A model generated the notes under the pieces. It searched no databases and was not told where the DNA came from. It worked only from the letters and a program-made list of their open reading frames with translations. From NCBI GenBank assembly GCA_050084985.1, contig JBITNC010000001.1, forward strand, positions 210,118,001 through 210,182,000: a DNA stretch of 64,000 nucleotides. Reading direction: 5' to 3'. Each line of letters opens with the position of its first letter. The stretch's first letter is position 1. Below are positions 37,541 to 49,644 of the stretch, one piece after another. The position numbers and the translations under genes are program-made. This stretch comes from Nageia nagi. Taxonomy: Eukaryota; Pinophyta.

Positions 37541-38838
37541 ACTTGAAAATGGTATGTGTTGGTAAAAAGGTTAGTTATGAGGTAATTCCTTAGTACCAAC
37601 ACATATTCAAATATTTGAGGGATAACTTTATTGATGTTACACTCGACAAGAAATAATAGATTGGAATGAAAAGACTTGCTACAAAATATGTCATTATTGG
37701 TGATATACTTTATAAAAGATCATTTAATAATATTCTTTTGAGATGTCTTCTTGATGAGGAGATTGAAATAGCATTAGAGCATGATCATGCGGGGACATGT
37801 GGAGGTCATTTCAATGGGAGATCAATTTATGGCAAGTTAATTAGGATGGGTTATTGATGGCCCACCATAGAGCATGATTGTTGTGAGCATGTCAAGAAGT
37901 GTGAGCAATGTCAAAAGCATGCACACTTAGAATTAACACCTATTCAAGAGTTGAACTATGTTACATCACCATGGCCTTTATCAATGTGGGTTTTGGATTT
38001 CATGGGTGTTATCAATCCTCCATCTAGTGAGGGGCACAAGTTTATCTTGGTTGCCACAAAATACTACACTAAATGGGTTAAGGCAATTCCTTTGAAAATA
38101 GCTATACAAAAATATGTTATCAATTTTATCAAGGAATATATCATTTGTAGATTTGGCATACCTCAAAGGTTAATAATGGATAATGGTACAAATTTAATAG
38201 GAAAGAATATCAAATAATTTTGTAAAAAGATGAAGTTTGAACAAAGATTCTCTTCAATTTACTATCCCTAAGGAAATGGACAAGCTGAAGCGATAAACAA
38301 AAGAATCAAGAAAATCTTGGCAAAAACTATGACAAAGTATGGTAGGGATTGGCATGATCAATTACCATATGCTCTATGGACATATAAAATAATTTAAAGA
38401 ACAACAAGTGCTACTCCATACTCTCTTGTGTATGGTGATGAAGTAGTCATTCCTCTTGAAATTGAGATCCCTTCTTTGAGAATTGCACTCAAAGATATCA
38501 TGAAGTAACCACAATAATGGGAACCAAGGTTAAATCAGCTAGAGGCATTAGATGAGAAAAGAATTAATGCACTAGAGTATCTTAAAACATATCAACAAAT
38601 AATAAAGAGAGTATATGAAAAGAAAATGGTGCCCAAAGCATTTGAGGTTGGGGATATGATTCTTCAAGAGAATGTTTCTAATACTATAGCAAAGGATGAA
38701 CTTAAAGGAAAGTTTGAGCCAAATTGGGTTGGCCCATACATAATCATAGAGGTCTTTGGTATAGGTGCATATAGATCATCTACATTGGATGGGGAGGTTA
38801 TCAAAAATCCCATCAATTCTAGGAACCTAAGGAAGTAG
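37541..38838 (+). pseudogene. Integrase of element B, nearly complete
   Basis: The zinc-binding domain is present: HDHAGTCGGHF then CCEHVKKCEQCQKH. In the core, WPLSMWVLDFMGVINPP carries the first Asp at 37996, RLIMDNGTNL the second at 38179, and GNGQAEAINKRIKKIL the Glu at 38287. All three are in one frame with the canonical 35 residues between the last two, so the DD35E triad is preserved although TAA codons (38215, 38269, 38395 and others) interrupt the frame. The C-terminal part reads KFEPNWVGPYIIIEVFGIGA, the GPY/F module, and ends at TAG 38836. Open pieces are 37666-37857, 37951-38217 and 38626-38838. The enzyme would insert element cDNA into host DNA. Confidence 0.9.
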
Positions 38839-39039
38839 CACATCTAGGTGACCTGTGGGTCATCCCGTGCATCTATTTTGTAAAAATATTACTACAAGAA
38901 TAAGCATGTGAATAAATGGCATAAAAATCCAAAATAGAAGGTCATTTAAATATCAAAAGAGGAGCATAAATGCTCTATTTTAGTAGGAAAGTATCACCCA
39001 TGGTCCTATTTCATAGTTAGAAATAGCAAAAATGGAAAT

Positions 39040-39290
39040 CATTAGATACCCCTTGGTGTAAAGTTTTAGCTCCTAGATTATAATATTTGCATGCTTCTTA
39101 GAAAAGTCTTAGCTATCATATCATTAGCCTAGTTTCATATCTCTTGGTAGAGTTTTAGCTCCACCCCTCATTACAATATGCCTTTGAATGTAAAGTTTTA
39201 GCTCTCATACTCATTGCAATATGCCTCTTAGCAGAGTCTCAACTCCTAGCTTTATCATTATGCCTCTCAACAAGAAGCCTAGCTTTCATA
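39040..39290. repeat. 40-bp-type 3' UTR tandem repeat of element B
   Basis: About six degenerate units with the core CCTCTTGG.A.AGAGTTTTAG and CTC.CAT, near 39047, 39090, 39145, 39187, 39227 and 39264. The same repeat occurs in element C (51960-52110 and 54880-55235). Tandem repeats in the 3' UTR are a documented trait of Tat/Ogre retrotransposons and can seed satellite DNA. Confidence 0.7.
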
Positions 39291-39702
39291 AGATTAATGG
39301 ATAGAACCATTAGTGAAATGAAATGGTTGTACTTCACATATCAAAATATATCAAAAATATGGGTAATTATCATCGATGACCTCTTGGTAGATGGCTATGG
39401 ACCCTATAACCCTTTCTTTTGCAAGTCATCATTGGAGTTCTTAGAGCACATAAATGTCAACTACGGGCAACAAGGTGGATATCATATGAGGGGGTTTTCT
39501 TAAACTCATACCTTTTATCAACACATTTATTACCTTTATTATATATTTACCATAGTGAATTATCAAAATAGATTGATTAGTGTTGGTATTATGCTTGTTA
39601 ATACTTATTAGGATTCAATTGCTATGACATCTTAGTTATACTTTGAATGAAAAATCTTAATGCACCTAGTGATTTTCAATTTCTCATCCAAAGTGGGGCA
39701 TC
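39291..39702. other. Element B, spacer and polypurine tract before the 3' LTR
   Basis: A small open frame at 39297-39503 has no recognised domain. Just before the LTR, AAAGTGGGG at 39690-39698 matches the AAAGTGGGG at the same place in element C. It is the likely plus-strand priming polypurine tract. Confidence 0.65.
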
Positions 39703-40492
39703 TATTATCACCTAAAATTAAATTATGCATTTAATTTAATAAATTAAGAAATATGTTCCCACACTTATACACATGTAGTTCAAGAGTATTAATGCTATTT
39801 TGGGTATGATCAATATATATCATCGACTTACTATATTCTTATTTATGTAGGTACATGCAAACCTAAGGAGTAGGTCATATTATTATTTATATAAATAGGG
39901 CTATAATAGTAAGTCCAAATCAAGGAGATACATGATCCCATATCTGGTCTTGATGATGGCAATCCTTTAGGTGTCTCTTAACACTACCATTCAAGGCTAG
40001 GTTTGTGTACTTCCTTATGCAAGCATCCTGACAATTGTTGGTTTATCTGAGTATCAAATTGAGATCATCGAGAGTTTGTGTGGAGGCACAAAGTTGATTT
40101 ATAATGGAATATAGTCTAACAAAGACCACCAATTCCCCTCTATAGATTAAAATAGATAATTAATGCTCCTTTCAAGCATGCAATAGACCACCCAAAACCC
40201 TCTTTTTGGATAATCTTGCTCCATAACTTTGAGTGCATAATCCATTGGTTGTTGGAGCTTCATAATTATATTTCATTCATCAATATTAGGTACATTCCAT
40301 GAGGTAAGTACATAAACTTAGTCTTGTTTGGTAATGTCATTTTGATCCCAATTATTCATTATATTCTATATCAGATTATCTTGTTATAAATTGCTATTAC
40401 TATTTGTTAGCTCAAAATTTACAAATATTCCTTTGGGACTATAGGTAGTCATTTATTTGCATTCTTGAATACATTTTATTTGTAAAAAAACA
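39703..40492 (+). repeat. 3' LTR of element B
   Basis: About 790 bp, begins TATTATCACCTAAAATTA (original TG now TA) and ends TTTGTAAAAAAACA. Collinear with 35261-36035. Confidence 0.85.
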
Positions 40493-41567
40493 TTAATTTT
40501 CAATAAAATATATTGAGATAACTTATCAATAATGGGTGTGAATAAATTTGAGTGCTCATATTTTAGAAACATTATCTTGGAATTAAATATTTTTATCTCT
40601 TTTATTAAAAATATGGCAAGCCATATTTACAAGAATTGGTACTAAAAATTTGACATTTATATCATAAATAATTATAATTTTACTTGCCTCCAACCATGGT
40701 GCAAGATAGTTATCCAGTACAAGGATGTCTTGATGAAAACTAAAAGAGGTGTATTCATTGGATATTTAATCATGAGCCAAGGAGACATTTCAAACATATA
40801 TACATAGTTTGTTAATAGAAAATCCCTATAAGATACACTTAAAAAAAAAGAGAATTAAAAAAACCTCTATCTATCCTTAGGGTAAAAACCATATGATTGT
40901 AGTTTAAGAAACATAATACCTTCATGCCCAATGGAAATGATTCATATCTTGTAACTATACTATTTAAGCCTTAGAAAAATTTATGTCTACACCATTGAAA
41001 TGGATTCTCATATTCTCAGAGTTCCATTATCAAACTAAATGATGGGTTTTCAACATAAAACTTAAGTAATAAAGGTCACACATGCATAAGTAAATTTTAA
41101 GTATGTGAAAACAAATGAAAGTTTTAGATCTCCACATCTATAAAAAGATAGAAGAAGCTCATCCCCTAGTTAGAAAACATGAAGGATTCCTTTTCAAGGA
41201 GGTTTGAGATGTGGATTTCTCACAAACATTTTATTTAAATTATGTATATATGACTCATTAAGATACCAACTTACATTTAAAACTATAAAAACTTATATTT
41301 TCTCATTATAATGGAAGAGAACCAAGATATATGTGTGCAACTCCTATGTTGGGAAGAGGTCAGATTAGTTCACATCCAAATTAAAAGCAAATACATTCAC
41401 TCCTAGACCTTTAGATCATCTCTATGATGCAAAATATAATTAAAAACCAAGGAGAAGATATTATTTGATCAAGAGCTCATATAATCATAAAGGGATTATG
41501 ATACCTATAGGGAAGAAATAAAGTGAGAGAGTATCTATACATTACATAAGGAAGTGTAACTCTTCAC
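40493..41567. other. Non-coding stretch between element B and repeat R copy 3
   Basis: AT-rich, stop codons in all frames, nothing recognised. Confidence 0.4.
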
Positions 41568-42720
41568 CTATTCTTGAATTTACAAATACCTAAAAGTTTA
41601 GACCTATTTTTTAATTTAATTTAAATAATATAAGGGTCTAGGAATGGATAAGGTGATCCACATGTGCATATAAATGTTTCTAGCTAGTTAGCACACACAT
41701 GGCAAGATTGTCCAAATCAAGATTAACTAACCTTGATCAAAATGTTTTTGGTGTTCACTTCTCAACACTCATACCATTGGAAGACACAACATAGGTAACC
41801 CCACCATTTTTATTCATAAACTATGCAATTAAACTTTTGGTCATGATGAAGTGGTTTTCTATTTGGGTCCCATATAACTTGAGAGAATGCTCATCCAAGA
41901 GGTTATGCATATTTCCTAATGGTAACCCTCTGATTCATAGGTGCACATAGATTGTCTTAGGAAATCTTTCATATGAAATGGGTAAGCATCATTACCTATG
42001 GAAAATTTTTCATACTTATATTTTATAAGTATGAATACTAGTTGCCTTCACCCAATAACTATATTTTTATCTATTTCTATCCTCATTTGACAAACTATCA
42101 AGGATATGAGATAGTAGATTACCCATATCTATTGATAGTACCCTCAAGTGGTTTGTATGGTTTAATAAGATTTAAGCAAGATTATAAAGAAAAACCATCC
42201 CCACTCTAATGTTCTTGGAAATAATTGATCCAAGAATAATTATTTGGTTTTATAAGTTTCATATTTGTATCAAGTAGTAGGATGTTCTACTAATTTAATT
42301 TCTTGTAAACAAACCACTTTTCACATTAATTATCATGTTTGAGAAATATGAATAATAGATTCATCAAACATGCATAAGAAGTTTCAAAACAAGCTTATTC
42401 ATGAAGCCACCAAAGAATATTTAGTAAGTACACTACTATAATTTTCTCATATGCACGATGTAGCATAATGAATATTATTTTAAAAGTACATCACATGTTA
42501 GAGTATACGAACAAGCCCTGAGATATTGCTATAACTAGTTACTTATAATAAGGGATTGAAATGTAGAATATACTCTGGGAATATATTTTGTATGTGTTTA
42601 GCAAACTTATGACAACAAAAGTTTGACTAAGTTATATTCTATATAAATTTCCCTATCATTAGCCAATCCATAATTTCTTAACTAATTTGTTTTTAGGGTC
42701 CTTTGATTAACTTTAATATA
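41568..42720. repeat. Dispersed repeat R, copy 3 (uninterrupted)
   Basis: Begins ACTCTTCACCTATTC and matches copy 2 on both sides of element A. It shows the pre-insertion state of the A target: CCTCAAGTGGTTTGTATGG at 42132-42150. Inside is a small palindrome, CATACTTAT/ATAAGTATG, at about 42011-42032. No coding content is recognised. The right boundary is approximate. Confidence 0.65.
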
Positions 42721-43455
42721 GGTTTGAGATCTATATTACCTTTTATTTATCTTTTAGGGTTTTAGCACCTTGATTGGGTTTTCTTGTAAAACCCTTATGT
42801 TTAACTTAATCTTGTATCAAGATGTTATCATTCTAATTACATCAACATAATTCATGCCTTTGTATTTTAATCATTCATAAATACAACACCATCATTTATT
42901 CAATGTTTATCATGTTTATTTCTTTAGGAAATTCATGTCCTCATTTAAGTATATACATTTTCTTAACTATGACACTAACATTTCTTTAATGTTGATTATC
43001 ATTATGAGATATTTATTATTTCAATCCCCATACCCTTTATTGAATATGATAAGAGATTTTCCTTTTTAATATCAAACTATCCATATGTCAAAATAAGACT
43101 CTATATTCTCTCATAATCATATTAGGTTAGTGAGTGTAGTATTTAACATGTATTACCAAATAATTATCTTCATATGGGTATATTTATGGTTCTTATTCCA
43201 TTATTTATTTAACTTCATAAAATATTTTTTGTATTCTCACAAACCATTTAAATACATTCAAGATCATAACATAGGGTGAAACAAATAAAACTTAAAAATT
43301 GGATCATCATAACTAAATTAAAAATGGAAACTAGGTTATCTTCATTAATACTTACTTAGTAAATGACTATACATTGATGGGTAATAGCTTCATTCCATAC
43401 CCTAATGTGATTTATGATGATAACAATCTATTATGAACTAGGGTAACCCTAATTT
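42721..43455. other. Non-coding stretch left of the foldback structure
   Basis: No gene recognised. It contains no trace of the RT that abuts the other outer end of the foldback (56684 onward). Confidence 0.4.
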
Positions 43456-43482
43456 GTACATCATAGAGTATGAGATATTTAA

Positions 43483-43767
43483 ATGACATATGGATTCCCC
43501 ATACAATCATTCATGAGGATATTACATTATGGATTTGTAGAGATATATCTTAGGTATTCATTACATCATCATCCTCTTGGTGTTACTTCTCACCTTTTTC
43601 TCCTTTCATGTTCCTCCCCAAGGATCCAAGATTTAGTGGGTATAAGTATTAAAAAAAGGATTAGAGTTTTTGAGGATCAATACAATGCTTTCCATGTTAA
43701 CATGAATAATGCCATAGATGCATCACATCTCATGTATACCAATCTTCAAATTCATACAAGGAAGTGA
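43483..43767 (+). CDS. Small open frame of unknown function in the left arm
   Basis: 94 codons, ATG at 43483, no stop inside. The counterpart in the right arm (minus, ATG at 56626) is also open over the aligned region, with conserved blocks MRILH.GFVEIY, SLHHHPLGVTSH and SCSSPRI. No signal peptide, membrane segment or known motif. Conservation of an open frame in two diverged copies could reflect past coding, but may equally be chance over 90 codons. No promoter is seen. Confidence 0.25.
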   Translation: MTYGFPIQSFMRILHYGFVEIYLRYSLHHHPLGVTSHLFLLSCSSPRIQDLVGISIKKRIRVFEDQYNAFHVNMNNAIDASHLMYTNLQIHTRK

Positions 43768-44399
43768 CAATGAAAAGGTTCTACTTCATTCTTGATCTAG
43801 GGAGGTTTTATGCTCTCATTTGAACAACCTCCCATCCTTGATTTTAGAGTATGATTTTTTTAATTTGTCATATCATATATTTATTACAAGATAATAAGAG
43901 AAAGAATGTCAAATATCTATTATTTGTAAATACTTGAAATAGTGATTTCAACAAAAGACCAATTATGAAGACCTATAAAATTATAACTTCATCCCTATGC
44001 CTTATAGTATATTTTCTTTCAATGAAAGCAATAATTTAAATCTATTATAATGTTATCATGGTACTAATTTATATCTCAAATCAACATTTAAAAGGAGTAA
44101 GTATGATATCACTAATTTATCATAAACTTTTGTACTCTTGCATTATATATATCACACTAAAATTTAAATATCAATCCATTTTAATCCTATAACATTCATT
44201 TTGGTATATTATTACTATAATCATTATATAGTAAATTATTTTTACTAAATTAGTGGTTGATCTTAATTCTGTAGTAATTCAAATACTAAAACATTCAATT
44301 TCTTTAATTTTCTTCTAATAGATTGATTATCTAAAAGGTATTCTTTAAAGTTTAAAGTTTAAGAGAAGTAAATATATTTTTAGATCATCCCTTATTAAA

Positions 44400-44980
44400 A
44401 TTTGGGAAAAATATTATTGCAAGGTCATGTGATATTCAAAAGATGGATACATTGGAAGGGATTATTAATTATTTATCAAAATACCTCATTGAAATGCAAT
44501 CTCATGGATCGTAATGATCACATGATATGCCCAAAATGGATATATTAAAAGGGCCTACAAATTGGTTGTCAAAATGCCTCATAAAAATGCAATCTCATGG
44601 ATTGTAATGATCATTTAATAAGTACAAAATGGATATGTTATAAGGGCCTATAAATTGTTTGACAAAATACCTCATCAAATTGTAGTCTCATGGACCACAA
44701 TGATCATATAATATGCATAAAATGATTACATTGAAAAGGGTCTATGAACTATTTGATAAATACTTTTTCAAAATGAAGTCTTAGGGATTGCAATGATCAT
44801 AGGATATGCAATAATCAGTTACATTGGAAGGGATTGCAAAATATTTGATAAATGTCTCTTTTATATGTAGTCTCATGGATTGTAGTGATCATAGGATATA
44901 CAAAAATAGTTGCATGAAAAGGGTATATGAACTATTTGATAAATTCCTCTTCAAAATGTAGTTTCATAGATTGCAATGCA
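44400..44980 (+). pseudogene. PPR motif tract in the left arm
   Basis: Six or more tandem motifs with a 93-bp (31-residue) period. One frame reads NAISWIVMIT..YAQNGYIKRAYKL, then KMPHKNAISWIVMII, then LFDKIPHQIVVSWTTMII. The SW..MI..Y...GY...A..LF..MP pattern is the S-type motif of PLS-class plant PPR proteins. The TCATGG...ATGATCA anchor recurs at 44503, 44596 and 44689. TAA/TGA codons and later frameshifts make it non-functional. No E/DYW domain or organelle-targeting region is present, so only the repeat core was duplicated. Confidence 0.8.
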
Positions 44981-45899
44981 AATTTTATTCCTAAATGAGG
45001 TTGCACATGGTTGAAAAATATAACTAACACATTTCACATCTTTTTAATACTCCATTCTGAATGAAATAAGCTTTTCAAGTGGATTCAAGGGTACCTCATG
45101 TGAAAAACATTATGGAATATTAGCTCATGGCCCAAAAAGAATTTTTTTATCCACAATAGTATGTAAAAATAGTTTGACACTTGTGAACTCATAAGACCAT
45201 AAGTTTTCTTTAAATTAGTTTGTTGAATCTTTTATCTAGGTACCTTCATACATGTATGGACAAGGTGTACAAAATATTCACATGTAAAGGTATCAAATAA
45301 TTATAAATATTATGCTTTATCATGGTATAATTAATGTAATACCATTAATAACAAATAATCCCATTAATATTATCATAAACTCTTAAATAATAATTTTATT
45401 CTTCAAATATACTTAAAAGATATCAAATAAAATTTAAAACTCTGGCCAAACATTTTAGCACTAGTGTCTAAAAAGATAAAAAGTACTTGAACTTAAGAGG
45501 AGGAAGATTCTTTCATTCATAGGTTACTAGAAGAAGATTGGGAAGAGAGGATAAGTGTATCAATAATAATCATTCTTATATGTATTTATAACCAAAACTT
45601 GGTATGGTCCATAAAAAATATAACTATTTATCCATATCACATTTTTTTTTCTCATGAGGGGTAGAGGTTTCATTATTTTTGTGGTAGGATTTTGACAAAT
45701 TTGTTTTTAAATCCTATTTTCTATAAATTAATTTGCACATATCACATTAGGCACCAAAATGTATGGAAATGGTTCATCAATAATTTTACACACCTAATAT
45801 AAAAGATCAAAATATTAGGAGATGATTCCTCCATTATTTTTGTAAAATATCAAAATAGCCTTTCAACTACCACAAAATACCAAATAGTCTTTATCCCTA

Positions 45900-46602
45900 A
45901 ATTTTGTTTTCACCCAACCCCTAGAATTTTATTGTTTATAAAAACTAAAATTCTTTGGTGAAAAATTCAAATTTAAAAATTTGAAATATTCCTTCCAATC
46001 TTTAAAGATAGTCAATTAAATTTTTTTGTAAAGTAATTCAAGGATGCACATAAAATTTTTAGTACACATGTTTACCTATGGAGACTACCCATCCTAAAAG
46101 GTAAATTTTGTTAATGCATACATAAATATTATACACATCACAAGGATCAAATACCATGCAAAATAATTATTATATGCCACTATATGATCTACTAAGATCC
46201 CTATCGATTATCAATGAATCAACAACAATAATTTCCTCACTCTTACCAATTCATTCTTGAAACCAACTCATCCTTGGTTTCATGGAGTCTCCAACTTGAA
46301 TCCCTCATTGGATCGAATTGTAACCTATGTCACAAAAATCTAGAAACCAACCTCAAATCAACATAATTATTGCATATAACCATTCACAATCAGGCATCTC
46401 ATAACACACATGGTCTAAAACATATTCAAATTCTCAAAGGTATTTGAGTCATAATAAGTGCAATTGGGTAGGTCATTACATACTATCCCCCTTGAAAAGG
46501 AGCAAAATCCCCTATGTTCTTAAATACAAATAATAGAGTTTAATATTTTACATAATCACTCAAACAAATAAGGAAATTGTATTCTCATGATAGATTAATC
46601 TT
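45900..46602. other. Unique spacer of the foldback
   Basis: About 700 bp with no match between its halves and no coding signal. It would form the loop of a transcript hairpin across the arms. Confidence 0.55.
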
Positions 46603-48725
46603 CCTAGGATGGAGACTATTTTGGTATTTTGTGGAGGAATCATCTCCATACATTTTGGTCTTTTATGTTAGGTGTGTAAAATAATTGATGAACCTTTTTC
46701 CATAAATTTTTGGTGCATAATGTGAGGTATGCAAATTATTTTGTAGGACATAGGAATTGCAAATAAATTTGTCAAAATCCTACCATAAAATGATGAAACC
46801 CCTACCCCTTATGAATAAAAAAATGTGAGGTGGAAAAATAGTTATATTTTTGGATGGACTATACTAATTTTTGGTTTTAAATATGTAGGAGAATGATCAT
46901 TAATTGATATACTTCTCCTCTCTTTTTAATCTTTGTCCAGTAAGCTGTGAAGGAAAGAATCTTCCTCCTCTTAAGTCCAGGTGCTTTTCTAGCATTTTAG
47001 ACACTAATAATAAAACACTTAGCCCAAGTTTTAAATTTTATTTGATAATTTTTTAAGTATATTTGAAGGAGGAAATTATTTTTTAAGATTTTGTGAAAAT
47101 TTTAATGAGGTTATTTTTTATTATGGTCTTACATTAATTGTACCATGAGAAAGCAACATATTTTTAATTATTTGATATCTTTGCATGTGAATGTTTTGTA
47201 CATCTTATTTGTGTATTTATGTAGGTACCTAGATAAAAGATTGAACAAATTAATTTAATAAAAAATTATGGTCTTGTGAGTTCACAGGTGTCAATTTGTT
47301 TTTGCATACTACCTTGGATAAAAAAGTTCTTTTTGGGCCATGAGCTAATATTCCATTATGTGTTTCATGTGAGGTACCCTTGAAGCCACTTGAGAAGCCC
47401 ATTTCATTTAGAATGGAGTGTGAAAAAGCTATGAAATGTATCCATTATAGTTTTTTAACCTTGTGCAACCCATTTAGGAATAAAATATGGACTATAATCC
47501 ATGAGACTGCATTTCAAAGAGGCATTTGTCAAATAGTTCATAGACCCTTTTTATGGAACCATTTGTGTAAATCCTATGATCACTACAGTCCATGAGACTA
47601 CATTTTAAAGAGGCATTTTTCAAAAAATTTGTAGGCCTTTCCAATGTAACTAATTTGTGCATATACTATGATCATTGTGGTATTTGAGAATTCATTTTGA
47701 AGAAGTATTTATCAAATAGTTCATAGAACTTTTACAATGTAATAATTTTATGTATATCATAAGATCATTATGGTCCATGAGACTATGTTTTGATGAGGTA
47801 ATTTATAAAATAATGCATAGGACCTTATAATATATCTATTTTGTGCATATCAAGCTATCATTATGGTCCATGAGATTACATTTTGATGAGGCATTTTCAA
47901 AACCAATTCATAGGGCCTTCAAATGTATCTATTTTGGGCATATCATAAGATCATTGTGGTCCATGATACTACATTTCAATAAGGAATTTTGAAAAATAAT
48001 TCATAGGCCCTTCTAAGATATCCATATTTTACATATTGCACAATCCTTCAATAATATTTTTCCTAAATTTTAATAATGGATGATTTAAAAATATTTTTAC
48101 TCCACTTAAATGTTAAACTTTAAACAATACCTTTTAGATAATCAATCCATTGGAAGAAAATTAATGAAATTGAATGTTTGGGGATTTGAACTACTATTGA
48201 ATTAAGATCAACCATTAATTTAGTACAAATTATTGAATATATGATGATGATAGTAATAATATCCCAAAATGAATGTTATAGGATTAAAATGGATTGAGAT
48301 TTTAGTTTGTGTGATATATTTATTGCAGGAGTACAAACATTTATGATAAATTGGTGATCTCATAATTCCTCCTTTTAAATATTAGTTTGAGATATAAATT
48401 AGTACCATGGCAATGTAATAATCAATTTAAATTATTATTTTCTTTAAAATAAAATATACTATAAGGCATAAATGAAGTAATAATTTTATGGGTCTTCATA
48501 ATTGATCTTTTGTTGAAATCACCATTTGAAGTCTTTACAAATAATAGATATTTGACATTCTTTCTCTTAATATATTGCAATAAATATATGATATGGAAAA
48601 TGAAAAAAAACATACTTTAAGATCAAGGATGGGAGGTAGTTCGAATGAGAGCATAAAACCTCCCTAGATAGAGAATGAAGTAGAACCTTTTGATTGACGC
48701 TTGTATAAATTTGAACATTGGTATA
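46603..48725 (-). repeat. Right arm of the foldback, inner part
   Basis: Reverse complement of about 43735-45899. It ends at 48725 where element C is inserted. The plus-strand open frame at 47380-47595 is only the antisense of PPR sequence. Confidence 0.75.
47390..48055 (-). pseudogene. PPR motif tract in the right arm (inverted copy)
   Basis: Minus-strand counterpart of 44400-44980, recognisable on the plus strand by recurrent CATGAGACTACATTTTGATGA and ATGATCATAGG-type anchors spaced by about 93 bp. It carries more substitutions and small indels than the left copy. With the left tract it forms a head-to-head inverted gene-fragment duplication. Confidence 0.7.
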
Positions 48726-49536
48726 TGTTATTGCATAAAATTTATTTATGCATTTAAATAAATACATTTGTTTGCATTAATACACACCTATAATATTTAA
48801 TTTAATGATATCAATATTTATCTTGAGTATAATCATAATATCAATAATTATCTTGAATATCGTTATCTATTGTGGACTAACCTTGTTTATGTAGGTACAT
48901 GCCAACCTAAGGAGTAGGTCATATTATTATCTATATAAATAGGGATCTAATAGTAAGTCCACATCAAGGAGATACATGATCCCATATTTGGTCTTGGTGG
49001 TGGAAATATTCTAGGTGTCTTTTGAAGCTACCATTTAAGGCTATGGTTTGTGTACTTTCTTATGCGAGCTATTCTAACATTGATATTTTATCTGGATATC
49101 ATATCGCTAAGTAAAACATCTATGTGCAAATTATTAAATTGATTTGAAAGCAAAGATAATTCTAATTAAGGCCATTGGTTTTCCTTATTCATGCTAAATA
49201 CACCATCGATGCTCCTCTAGTACAACATATAGATCACCCACGATCCTATTTTTGGTGCATTTTGGGTTATAGCTTCTAGAGTAGGATTTCTCTATCATCC
49301 ACATGTCAAGCATATCATTATTATTTGGTGTTAGGTATGATTTTTAAGGTAAGTATACAAATTATAGTTCTTTATTGGTATTTTTATCCTCATTCTAAGA
49401 GGTTATCTTATTCACTTATTTATTTGTATGGTCTAAATTGCTATTCATAGCTTGAAATAGGTATTCATAGCTTGAAATAGGTATTATGGGTTTTGTAATT
49501 ATTTATTTGCTTGCATACTCAAAATATTTGTAAACA
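48726..49536 (+). repeat. 5' LTR of element C
   Basis: 811 bp, TGTTATTGCATAAAATT to ATTTGTAAACA. It is 20 bp longer than the 3' LTR, because CTTGAAATAGGTATTCATAG is tandemly repeated at about 49450-49490 here and single in the 3' copy. The TATA box TATATAAATAG is at 48932-48942. Confidence 0.9.
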
Positions 49537-49538
49537 TT

Positions 49539-49556
49539 TGGTGAACCCAACATGAA
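49539..49556 (+). promoter_or_regulatory. Primer-binding site of element C
   Basis: TGGTGAACCCAACATGAA, two bases after the LTR. Nearly the same in B and E. Confidence 0.75.
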
Positions 49557-49644
49557 ACTTAACTTATAAAAATATAAATAATTCATTAGATATTTTATCA
49601 TTAAATCAATCAAAACTTGAACCAACTAAAAGAAAAAGAAAATC

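Larger units (their letters stand above)
35261..40492 (+). mobile_element. Element B: LTR retrotransposon deletion derivative (gypsy, Tat-like)
   Basis: Two direct LTRs of about 780 bp flank 3.7 kb. The interior has a primer-binding site, gag, a partial RNase H and a nearly complete integrase, then a 40-bp tandem-repeat 3' UTR and polypurine tract. Protease, RT and gypsy RNase H are missing; gag runs into the second half of an RNase H near 37130. LTRs, primer site, purine tract and 3' repeats closely resemble those of element C. By eye about one base in ten differs between the two LTRs. No clear 5-bp target duplication: GACAT precedes it and TTAAT follows. Confidence 0.85.
43456..45899 (+). 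repeat. Left arm of the foldback
   Basis: About 2.44 kb. It holds a small conserved open frame (43483-43767), then non-coding DNA, a run of 31-residue PPR motifs (44400-44980), and a distal part ending near AATAGTCTTTATCCCTAA. Relative to the right arm it has a roughly 35-bp extra segment at 45856-45890. Confidence 0.75.

Noticed and set aside
37981-38166. Minus-strand 61-codon frame
   Set aside because: Antisense shadow of the element B integrase core.
47380-47595. Plus-strand 71-codon frame
   Set aside because: Antisense of the PPR tract in the right foldback arm.
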